Assembly: GCA_044358815.1 (NCBI GenBank)
Contig: JBIKNH010000254.1
Location: 1-5,338, forward strand
Length of the DNA stretch: 5,338 nucleotides
Direction of reading: 5' to 3'
From: JBAXSK01 sp044358815
GTDB lineage: Bacteria > Cyanobacteriota > Cyanobacteriia > Pseudanabaenales > Pseudanabaenaceae
Every line of letters starts with the position of its first letter. Position 1 is the stretch's first letter. Below are positions 1 to 4,777 of the stretch, in pieces. The translations under genes were made by a program, and so were the position numbers. Below the pieces are notes generated by a model. That model ran no database searches and was not told the origin of the DNA. It saw only the letters and a program-made list of their open reading frames with translations.

Positions 1-1848
1 AATAACAAAGGCAAGTGGAAGAACATCGGGCTATATGCCTTACTGGGGATCGTAGTGATTACCCTAGGTGCCACCCTGCTGGAAAGCCAACCCACCACCC
101 AAGGGGAATGGCGCTACAGCAAGCTCATGGAAGAAGTACGCAAAAAACCCCCAGGCGTTTCGCGCATTACCCTCAGTCCTGATCGCACCTTTGCCGAGGT
201 CTCTGTACCCGGTGGTGCCGAAGGTAAGCGTCGCGTGCGGGTCAACTTGCCCAATGATCCTACGTTTGTGCCTACCATCAGAGAGAACAAGATTGAGTTA
301 GATGTGGCAGTGCGTCGTAATGACGGTGCATTAGTTCAAACCCTCAGCAGCTTGGTTCTACCGATTTTATTGTTGGTCGGTTTGTTCTTCTTGTTACGCC
401 GCGCCCAAGGTGGACCCGGTAACCAAGCGATGAACTTTGGTAAGTCCCGCGCACGGGTGCAAATGGAACCCCAAACTCAAGTAACTTTCACCGACGTGGC
501 GGGGATTCAACAAGCCAAATTTGAACTCACCGAAGTCGTAGACTTCCTGAAAAATCCTGACCGCTTTACCGCCATTGGGGCAAAGATTCCTAAGGGTGTG
601 TTGCTAGTGGGACCTCCTGGTACTGGTAAAACCCTCCTCGCCCGTGCCGTAGCTGGGGAAGCTGGTGTACCTTTCTTCAGCATTTCTGGTTCTGAGTTTG
701 TGGAAATGTTCGTCGGTGTTGGCGCTTCTCGGGTTCGTGACTTGTTCGAGCAAGCTAAAGCCAGCGCTCCTTGTATCGTATTCATTGATGAAATCGATGC
801 AGTGGGTCGCCAACGGGGTGCAGGTCTCGGCGGTGGTAATGATGAGCGCGAACAAACCCTCAACCAATTGCTCACGGAAATGGATGGTTTCGAGGGTAAC
901 ACTGGCATCATCATTGTGGCTGCTACTAACCGCCCTGATGTTCTTGATGCAGCGTTGTTGCGTCCCGGTCGGTTTGACCGCCAAGTAGTTGTAGATCGCC
1001 CTGACTTTGCGGGTCGCCTGGAAATTCTCCAAGTTCATGCCCGTGGTAAGACCTTAGGCAAAGATTTAGATCTAGAGAAGATCGCCCGTCGTACCCCTGG
1101 TTTCACTGGTGCTGACCTGTCTAACTTGCTCAATGAAGCTGCTATTTTGGCTGCCCGTCGCAACTTGACCGAAATCTCGATGGATGAGGTCAACGATGCT
1201 GTAGATCGCGTCTTGGTGGGACCCGAGAAAAAAGATCGCGTCATGAGCGACAAGCGCAAACAGTTGGTGGCTTACCATGAAGCTGGTCATGCTTTGGTTG
1301 GGGCACTGTTACCTGACTATGATGCGATTCAAAAGGTGACGATTATTCCCCGTGGTCGTGCTGGTGGTTTGACTTGGTTCCTCCCCACCGAAGAACGGAT
1401 GCAAAGCCGCACCTATTTACAAAACCAAATGGCAGTGGCTTTGGGTGGTCGTCTTGCTGAAGAAATCATTTTTGGTGAAGAAGAAGTAACTACAGGTGCT
1501 TCTAGTGATTTACAACAGGTTGCCGCTATTGCCCGTCAAATGGTAATGCGCTTCGGTATGAGTGACAAGTTAGGACCCGTCGCTCTGGGGCGTGCTAGTG
1601 GCAATATGTTCCTCGGTCGTGAAATTGCCGCAGAACGTGACTTCTCGGAAGAAACTGCTGCCACCATTGATGAAGAAGTCAGCATCTTGGTTAGCAATGC
1701 CTACACCTGCGCCAAACAGTTGCTCCTAGATAACCGTCATGTGTTGGACAAAATCGCGGAAGCTTTGGTCGAGCGGGAAACCGTAGACTCTGAGGAGTTA
1801 CAAGAAATCCTCAACAGCAGTGAATTAAAACTAGCGGCTGCTTTCTAG
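1..1848 (+). CDS. ftsH: FtsH ATP-dependent zinc metalloprotease, FtsH1/FtsH3 clade (5' end outside window)
   Basis: This membrane-anchored AAA+ protease degrades damaged or unassembled membrane proteins; in cyanobacteria FtsH hexamers sit in thylakoid or plasma membrane. The frame is open from base 1, and the first codons read NNKGKWKN, matching the extreme N-terminus of this clade, so only a few residues are missing. A GTG at 55 would cut through the first membrane helix and is not the start. By window codon: TM1 about 9-27, lumenal/periplasmic domain about 28-112, TM2 about 114-132, Walker A GPPGTGKT 204-211, pore-loop Phe237 (FVG), Walker B IVFIDEID 259-266, arginine fingers R324 and R327 in RPGRFDRQ, zinc site HEAGH 426-430, third ligand Asp503. 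All catalytic residues are intact and the length (at least 615 aa) is normal. Sequence after TM2 (RRAQGGPGNQAMNFGKS) favours the FtsH1/FtsH3 type over FtsH2. A four-residue gap relative to remembered relatives lies near nt 1407. Which paralogue it is remains undecided. Confidence 0.98.
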   Translation, partial: NNKGKWKNIGLYALLGIVVITLGATLLESQPTTQGEWRYSKLMEEVRKKPPGVSRITLSPDRTFAEVSVPGGAEGKRRVRVNLPNDPTFVPTIRENKIELDVAVRRNDGALVQTLSSLVLPILLLVGLFFLLRRAQGGPGNQAMNFGKSRARVQMEPQTQVTFTDVAGIQQAKFELTEVVDFLKNPDRFTAIGAKIPKGVLLVGPPGTGKTLLARAVAGEAGVPFFSISGSEFVEMFVGVGASRVRDLFEQAKASAPCIVFIDEIDAVGRQRGAGLGGGNDEREQTLNQLLTEMDGFEGNTGIIIVAATNRPDVLDAALLRPGRFDRQVVVDRPDFAGRLEILQVHARGKTLGKDLDLEKIARRTPGFTGADLSNLLNEAAILAARRNLTEISMDEVNDAVDRVLVGPEKKDRVMSDKRKQLVAYHEAGHALVGALLPDYDAIQKVTIIPRGRAGGLTWFLPTEERMQSRTYLQNQMAVALGGRLAEEIIFGEEEVTTGASSDLQQVAAIARQMVMRFGMSDKLGPVALGRASGNMFLGREIAAERDFSEETAATIDEEVSILVSNAYTCAKQLLLDNRHVLDKIAEALVERETVDSEELQEILNSSELKLAAAF

Positions 1849-1863
1849 AGTCAGATGCGCCAA

Positions 1864-1886
1864 AATAGAATCTAAAAACTTCTATT
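1864..1886 (+). repeat. small AT-rich inverted repeat after ftsH
   Basis: AATAGAA (1864-1870) and TTCTATT (1880-1886) can form a 7-bp stem with a 9-base loop, 15 bases after the ftsH stop. It is weak and lacks a U-tract, so it is probably a minor 3'-UTR structure; the main terminator follows downstream. Confidence 0.4.
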
Positions 1887-1931
1887 GTTATCGTCTCTTG
1901 GTTTTCACGAATCATTTATTCTAAGTATTTT

Positions 1932-1995
1932 AAAAGGCTTACATCTCTCACTCTGACAGAAATTAGTCAGTGCAGAGGATGTAAGCTTTTTATTT
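1932..1995 (+). terminator. Rho-independent terminator of ftsH
   Basis: AAAAGGCTTACATC (1932-1945) pairs with GATGTAAGCTTTTT (1978-1991) over 14 bp with a single G-U pair. The inner parts (CTCT, CAC, TGAC against GTCA, GTG, AGAG) continue the stem with short bulges around a loop near 1958-1963. The U-rich run CTTTTTATTT follows directly. It lies 83 bases after the ftsH stop. Read on the minus strand it ends in CCTTTT, so weak bidirectional action is possible, but I see no convincing minus-strand gene there. Confidence 0.85.
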
Positions 1996-2002
1996 GGCGT
2001 TC

Positions 2003-2012
2003 TGATCGATCA
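2003..2012. repeat. 10-bp perfect palindrome TGATCGATCA
   Basis: The decamer is fully self-complementary and lies 7 bases beyond the ftsH terminator, about 80 bases before the TATAAT box. It could be an operator half-site pair or simply a chance run of GATC/ATCGAT words; nothing in the sequence decides this. Confidence 0.4.
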
Positions 2013-2090
2013 AGTGCTCAGTAAGTGTCTGGAACTATTAACATATCGCCAGAATAGGCTCATAGCCAGAGAACCATTGCCAATTGTTGA

Positions 2091-2096
2091 TATAAT
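2091..2096 (+). promoter_or_regulatory. candidate -10 box (TATAAT) for malic enzyme gene
   Basis: A perfect TATAAT lies 169 bases before the malic enzyme start. No good -35 box occurs 16-18 bases upstream; TTGCCA at 2077-2082 is only 8 bases away. Many cyanobacterial promoters do lack a clear -35. If used, the transcript would start near 2103 and carry the three hairpins at 2123-2210. An alternative box, TATTAT at 2251-2256, would instead give a nearly leaderless mRNA. Confidence 0.4.
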
Positions 2097-2122
2097 TAAT
2101 CACGATCATAAGACCCATCACA

Positions 2123-2137
2123 AAGGCGTTGAGCCTT
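2123..2137 (+). repeat. leader hairpin 1 (AAGGC/GCCTT)
   Basis: AAGGC (2123-2127) and GCCTT (2133-2137) form a 5-bp stem with the 5-base loop GTTGA. It is the first of three successive inverted repeats between the TATAAT box and the malic enzyme start. Confidence 0.4.
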
Positions 2138-2138
2138 A

Positions 2139-2156
2139 CTGAAACCTATATTTCAG
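2139..2156 (+). repeat. leader hairpin 2 (CTGAAA/TTTCAG)
   Basis: CTGAAA (2139-2144) and TTTCAG (2151-2156) form a perfect 6-bp stem with a 6-base loop (CCTATA). It begins one base after hairpin 1 ends, so the two could stack. Confidence 0.45.
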
Positions 2157-2160
2157 CCTC

Positions 2161-2210
2161 TCTCATTAATAATTATTAGCTGCTAGTTGGCACTAATTGA
2201 ATTAATGAGA
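2161..2210 (+). repeat. leader hairpin 3, 10-bp inverted repeat
   Basis: TCTCATTAAT (2161-2170) and ATTAATGAGA (2201-2210) are exact reverse complements 30 bases apart. AATTA (2171-2175) and TAATT (2194-2198) can extend the stem past a 2-base bulge. There is no U-tract, so it is not an ordinary terminator. It ends 55 bases before the malic enzyme ATG and could be an RNA structure or a DNA operator. Confidence 0.5.
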
Positions 2211-2265
2211 AATATTTTATTGGGTTCAAACCATCTCGCGGTACTTTTAGTATTATTCACTCACC

Positions 2266-3654
2266 ATGCAACAACTCAACCCCAACCCCAGCTTCAGCGT
2301 AACCATGCGCCTGCAATTACCGAACCGTGCGGGGATGCTCTCTTCCGTAATTCAGGTGTTGGCTGATGCTGGGGGCAGTTTGGGCACAATCGATCTGGTA
2401 CAACAAACCCGCAAAATCTCCATGCGTGATTTGACGGTCTATGCCACCAGTGAAGAGCATTCCGAAGAATTGATTGAGTTGGTGCGCAAAATACCGGAAG
2501 TTCGTTTAATCAATGCTTATGACCGCACGTTTGAAGTCCATCGCGGCGGTAAGATTTCTCTGACTTCTAAGGTGGAAGTTAAAGGACAAGATGATTTGGC
2601 GATGGTTTATACCCCTGGTGTGGGTCGGGTCTGTCTGGCGATCGCCGCTGATCGGAGTAAAGTTTATGACTACACCATCAAAGGTAATACTATTGCAGTG
2701 GTCACTGATGGTACGGCAGTCTTGGGATTGGGTAATATCGGTCCTGAAGCCGCCATGCCAGTTATGGAAGGTAAAGCGATGTTATTCAAACAGTTTGCTG
2801 GATTGGATGCCTTCCCAATTTGTCTAGCCACCCAAGATGTGGATGAGATTATTGCCACGGTGAAACGAATTGCCCCCGCATTTGGTGGTGTAAATTTAGA
2901 AGATATTGCTTCACCTCGGTGTTTTGAAATTGAACGTCGCTTAAAAGAAGAACTAAACATTCCCGTATTCCATGATGATCAACATGGCACCGCGATTGTA
3001 GTAGTGGCGGCGATGCTCAATGCTTTGAAGGTTGTCAATAAAAAGATTGATCAAGTGCGGGTGGTGATGAATGGTGCTGGAGCTTCTGGAATTTCTGTGG
3101 CGCGACTATTACGCCAAGCCGGAATGAAACATATTCAAATTTGCGATTCTCAGGGTTGTATTACGAAAGATCGCCCTAATCTCACGCCAGAGAAACAAGA
3201 GTTTGCCAGCGAAACTGGTGGGACTTTAACTGAAGTGATTAAGGGAGCCGATGTATTTATCGGTTTGAGTGTGGCGCGGGCGTTGACTCCGGAAATGGTA
3301 CGCACGATGGCAGAGGATCGGATTGTTTTTGCGATGGCGAATCCGATTCCTGAAATCCTACCTGAATTAGTAGAAAATGATGTAGCTGTGATTGCCACGG
3401 GACGGAGTGATTATCCCAATCAAATCAACAATGTTTTGGCTTTCCCCGGAATCTTCCGTGGTGCTCTAGATGCACGGGTCAGACAGATTAATACGGAAAT
3501 GTATTTAGCCGCAGCCCAGATGATTGCTTCTTTGGTGGGACAAAACGAACTAGCCCCTGACTTCATCATTCCTTCGGTGTTTGATGGCAGAGTAGCTCCA
3601 GCAGTGGCGGCGGCGGTGGGCACTGTGGCACGGCAAATGGGTTTATCTCATTAA
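2266..3654 (+). CDS. me: malic enzyme with N-terminal ACT domain
   Basis: The enzyme oxidatively decarboxylates malate to pyruvate and CO2 with reduction of NAD(P), in the cytoplasm. Residues about 10-88 form an ACT domain (RLQLPNRAGMLSSV at 15-28 is the typical ligand-binding start). The malic enzyme body follows: catalytic Tyr115 in YTPGVG, catalytic Lys170 in MEGKAML, metal ligands E212 and D213 in NLEDI and D238 in HDDQHGTA, nucleotide-binding GAGASG 270-275, then Asn359 (AMANP) and Asn389 (NQINN) for substrate. Asp294 at the end of the second Rossmann strand is compatible with NAD, but cofactor choice cannot be settled by eye. At 462 aa it matches cyanobacterial ACT-malic enzymes, and every catalytic residue is present. 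ATG 2266 is chosen because family members begin with a similar NPSxSVT segment; ATG 2305 would trim the first ACT strand. No Shine-Dalgarno precedes ATG 2266. The gene appears monocistronic. Confidence 0.96.
   Translation: MQQLNPNPSFSVTMRLQLPNRAGMLSSVIQVLADAGGSLGTIDLVQQTRKISMRDLTVYATSEEHSEELIELVRKIPEVRLINAYDRTFEVHRGGKISLTSKVEVKGQDDLAMVYTPGVGRVCLAIAADRSKVYDYTIKGNTIAVVTDGTAVLGLGNIGPEAAMPVMEGKAMLFKQFAGLDAFPICLATQDVDEIIATVKRIAPAFGGVNLEDIASPRCFEIERRLKEELNIPVFHDDQHGTAIVVVAAMLNALKVVNKKIDQVRVVMNGAGASGISVARLLRQAGMKHIQICDSQGCITKDRPNLTPEKQEFASETGGTLTEVIKGADVFIGLSVARALTPEMVRTMAEDRIVFAMANPIPEILPELVENDVAVIATGRSDYPNQINNVLAFPGIFRGALDARVRQINTEMYLAAAQMIASLVGQNELAPDFIIPSVFDGRVAPAVAAAVGTVARQMGLSH
2638..2645. repeat. 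HIP1 octamer (GCGATCGC)
   Basis: A single GCGATCGC, within the longer palindrome GGCGATCGCC, lies inside the malic enzyme gene. HIP1 is the highly iterated palindrome of many cyanobacterial genomes, so it supports the taxonomic call. Confidence 0.85.
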
Positions 3655-3662
3655 TATCCTAA

Positions 3663-3744
3663 TTCCTTCTCCTAAACCTTTACGTTGCTTTCTGATCTGC
3701 TTTCTAATTTTAGGGAAAGTTCAAGAGAAAGTTTAGGAGGGGAA
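3663..3744. repeat. long stem-loop between convergent genes, no U-tract
   Basis: CTCCTAAAC (3669-3677) and GTTTAGGAG (3731-3739) form a perfect 9-bp stem. Flanking TTCC (3663-3666) and GGAA (3741-3744) can extend it past a small bulge. The 53-base loop contains the pyrimidine repeat GCTTTCT twice and the purine repeat GAAAGTT twice (the second copy running into the right arm), so alternative pairings are possible. It starts 9 bases after the malic enzyme stop and faces the 3' end of the minus-strand gene. It may protect or terminate transcripts from both sides, but neither strand has a terminal U-run. Confidence 0.55.
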
Positions 3745-3763
3745 CTGCGATAACGTTCGCTAA

Positions 3764-3783
3764 AAATGCTGAATAGAAATGCT
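3764..3783. repeat. short direct repeat AAATGCT
   Basis: AAATGCT occurs at 3764-3770 and again at 3777-3783, a 13-base period, overlapping the stop codon of the minus-strand gene. It is probably a chance small duplication. Confidence 0.3.
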
Positions 3784-4189
3784 AAACCATTTCATAATCT
3801 GCTGGTTCCAGTAACACTGTGCCACATTCCGGAATCCATGCCCATACGCCACATTTGGGATGGATTCCTTTTTCGTCATGTTGAATACTACATTCTGCCG
3901 CGTGCATCAACCAAGCTTCTCTGTGCTGTGACCAAGATGACTGGGGCGATAGCTTAACCCAAGCTCTGTCAATATCCACCACTGCTAAATCCACCACCGC
4001 CAAACCTGGTTTACTCAAATCTAGGGCTGTTGCCAAAGAAACTAACCCTTGAGGTTCTGGAATATTGGGGAGAACGTCCGCCATGTTATTGCGATTGTCC
4101 AATGGCGCGACAAAAGAACGATTGATTTTATTCCTGTGAGACTTCTTAGCGGGTTTTTTAGAGGCATGTTTAGCTGATTTTGTGGTCAT
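3782..4189 (-). CDS. unrecognised 135-aa protein with lysine-rich N-terminal tail
   Basis: I do not recognise the family. Residues 2-24 are strongly basic (KSAKHASKKPAKKSHRNK), with no hydrophobic run for a signal peptide or membrane helix. The middle (about 36-80) has a PNIPEPQGL stretch and a small internal echo, AVVDLAVVD. The C-terminal part (about 80-135) is rich in Trp and His and has three cysteines (in AEC, PKCG and PECG) before an acidic, hydrophobic end, LLEPADYEMV. The start is supported by AGAGG (complement of 4196-4200) six bases before the ATG; an internal ATG at 4084 has no ribosome-binding site. The ORF converges on the malic enzyme gene and diverges from the nitroreductase. 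A shorter plus-strand ORF overlaps it, but that one has no ribosome-binding site or protein-like features. The basic tail suggests nucleic-acid or ribosome association, which is inference only. Confidence 0.75.
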   Translation of the reverse strand: MTTKSAKHASKKPAKKSHRNKINRSFVAPLDNRNNMADVLPNIPEPQGLVSLATALDLSKPGLAVVDLAVVDIDRAWVKLSPQSSWSQHREAWLMHAAECSIQHDEKGIHPKCGVWAWIPECGTVLLEPADYEMV

Positions 4190-4193
4190 AATA

Positions 4194-4205
4194 AACCTCT
4201 AGGTT
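4194..4205. promoter_or_regulatory. inverted repeat covering the ribosome-binding site of the minus-strand gene
   Basis: AACCT, CT, AGGTT is a 5+2+5 inverted repeat. Read on the minus strand it contains the AGAGG that serves as Shine-Dalgarno for the gene starting at 4189. It could be a protein operator; a two-base loop is too tight for a good RNA hairpin. A related TACCT-GTT-AGGTA sits at 4496-4508 in the same spacer. Confidence 0.35.
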
Positions 4206-4337
4206 ATTACAATTTATGAATGATAAATTTGTGAACTAAAACTTACTAACTACAAATCCTGAATTACCAGTTCTGAAACCCTAGGGAACCCATGCAGGAT
4301 TATGGAGTAGAACTAACTTCAAGCCATAGATGATTCG

Positions 4338-4366
4338 TAATGGGCAGTTCTCTAATGGTAGTTCTC
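4338..4366. repeat. imperfect tandem duplication, about 15 bp x 2
   Basis: TAATGGGCAGTTCTC (4338-4352) is followed at once by TAATGGTAGTTCTC (4353-4366), differing by one deleted G and one C/T change. The unit contains AGTTCT, which also occurs nearby at 4269 and, inverted, at 4309. Confidence 0.6.
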
Positions 4367-4406
4367 TAGAAAATATCTCGAACCCAAACGATGGGAAGTA
4401 TTATCG

Positions 4407-4495
4407 AAACATCCTCAAAATAATCCCAAAAATAATTCCAAATAATTTCAAATAATTTCAAAATATCTCTAAAACACCCCTAAAGTATTCTCAAA
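4407..4495. repeat. phased A-tracts, predicted curved DNA
   Basis: Nine runs of three to five A occur on the plus strand, centred near 4408, 4418, 4430, 4441, 4451, 4461, 4472, 4483 and 4494. Spacings are 10-11.5 bases, about one helical turn each. Between them lie pyrimidine-rich TCC/CTC/CCCC words. Part of this is a degenerate tandem repeat, including two exact copies of AATAATTTCA (4441-4460). Such spacing is known to bend DNA and is often found upstream of promoters or at nucleoid-protein sites. Confidence 0.7.
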
Positions 4496-4508
4496 TACCT
4501 GTTAGGTA
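4496..4508. repeat. inverted repeat TACCT-GTT-AGGTA
   Basis: A 5-bp inverted repeat with a 3-base centre begins where the phased A-tract block ends. It resembles AACCT-CT-AGGTT at 4194-4205, sharing ACCT-N2/3-AGGT, so the two could be sites for one regulator; the match is short enough to be chance. Confidence 0.3.
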
Positions 4509-4546
4509 ATGTCATAGTTTAATGGAGCTAAAAGTTTAACAGAACC

Positions 4547-4567
4547 AAAAACGGAGCGAAAAACGGA
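4547..4567 (+). repeat. doubled AAAAACGGA motif, 12-base period
   Basis: AAAAACGGA occurs at 4547-4555 and 4559-4567, separated by GCG. The second copy's AACGGAA (4562-4568) is complementary to TTCCGTT at 4613-4619, so a 7-bp stem could enclose the ribosome-binding site and start of the small ORF at 4588. Confidence 0.5.
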
Positions 4568-4587
4568 ACCGAAGCAGGTGAACCATC

Positions 4588-4671
4588 ATGCTCACTAGCG
4601 CTGTGTTGGATTTTCCGTTAAGCCATTCGAGAGCAAGTCAGCAAACCCTGATACTAACTAATATTTGGTAG
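4588..4671 (+). CDS. possible 27-aa small ORF ahead of the nitroreductase gene
   Basis: ATG 4588 opens a 27-codon frame ending in TAG 4669-4671; its product starts MLTSAVLDFPLSHSR and ends in TNIW. The best Shine-Dalgarno of the window, AGGTGA (4576-4581), stands six bases before this ATG, which is the main reason to list it. There is no membrane helix or recognised motif. The stop lies 106 bases before the nitroreductase start, so it could be a leader peptide, an independent small protein or a chance ORF. GGTGA (4577-4581) can pair with TCACT (4592-4596), which would mask the ribosome-binding site. Confidence 0.3.
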   Translation: MLTSAVLDFPLSHSRASQQTLILTNIW

Positions 4672-4673
4672 CT

Positions 4674-4679
4674 TATACT
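4674..4679 (+). promoter_or_regulatory. possible -10 box TATACT
   Basis: TATACT matches the -10 consensus at five of six positions, immediately after the small ORF. No -35 box is visible at the proper distance. It is one of two candidate boxes for nitroreductase transcription. Confidence 0.2.
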
Positions 4680-4714
4680 ACAGATACTTCTAGGTGATTT
4701 ACTAGGGAATGTTG

Positions 4715-4720
4715 TATAAA
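4715..4720 (+). promoter_or_regulatory. possible -10 box TATAAA for the nitroreductase gene
   Basis: TATAAA matches the -10 consensus at five of six positions and would place a transcript start near 4727, leaving a leader of about 50 bases. No clear -35 box precedes it. CTAGG occurs twice upstream (4690-4694 and 4702-4706), a 12-base spacing that might bind a regulator. Confidence 0.3.
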
Positions 4721-4777
4721 TTTACAGACTTCATGACTTAACGCTCCCTATGGGGTGGCGCTGGAAAAACGAAAACT

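Larger units (their letters stand above)
1849..2265. other. ftsH to malic enzyme spacer: terminator, palindrome, promoter-like box, hairpins
   Basis: This 417-base AT-rich spacer holds the ftsH terminator (1932-1995), the 10-bp palindrome TGATCGATCA (2003-2012), a TATAAT box (2091-2096) and three inverted repeats (2123-2210). I found no tRNA and no protein gene I would support on either strand. The longest stretch considered was a 26-codon minus-strand ORF near 2040-2120, which lacks a well-placed ribosome-binding site. Confidence 0.8.
4190..4777. other. 588-base divergent spacer rich in short repeats
   Basis: This lies between the minus-strand unknown gene and the nitroreductase gene, so it should hold promoters for both. 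It contains, from left to right: an inverted repeat at 4194-4205; the 8-bp palindrome CCCTAGGG at 4279-4286; AGTTCT at 4269, 4346 and 4360 with its reverse complement AGAACT at 4309; a tandem duplication at 4338-4366; phased A-tracts at 4407-4495; TACCT-GTT-AGGTA at 4496-4508; a doubled AAAAACGGA; a possible small ORF at 4588-4671; and two -10-like boxes (4674 and 4715). For the minus-strand gene the best -10-like word is TATCAT (complement of 4220-4225), without a good -35. Confidence 0.7.

Noticed and set aside
55..57. GTG as the ftsH start
   Set aside because: The frame is open upstream to base 1 with a typical FtsH N-terminus (NNKGKW followed by the first membrane helix), so the true start lies just outside the window.
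507..1290. Several minus-strand and out-of-frame plus-strand ORFs inside ftsH
   Set aside because: They are shadows of a highly conserved coding frame; their translations show low-complexity or non-protein-like composition and no start signals.
2040..2120. 26-codon minus-strand ORF (MGLMIVINYINNWQWFSGYEP...) in the ftsH to malic enzyme spacer
   Set aside because: There is no ribosome-binding site at proper spacing, and it overlaps the best plus-strand -10 box. The W-rich peptide could be a fragment, but I cannot support a gene.
2217..2240. GGGTTCAAACC resembling a tRNA T-arm
   Set aside because: The loop would be too short, and no acceptor, D or anticodon arms are found around it.
3766..3957. 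63-aa plus-strand ORF antisense to the minus-strand unknown gene
   Set aside because: It has no Shine-Dalgarno, lies fully within or against the 3' part of the better-supported minus-strand gene, and shows no recognisable features.
4279..4286. 8-bp palindrome CCCTAGGG as an operator
   Set aside because: It is a single short palindrome without flanking symmetry or a second copy; chance occurrence is likely.
4338..4567. CRISPR-like array
   Set aside because: The repeats are 9-15 bases, degenerate and directly adjacent, with no spacers of regular length and no cas genes in the window.
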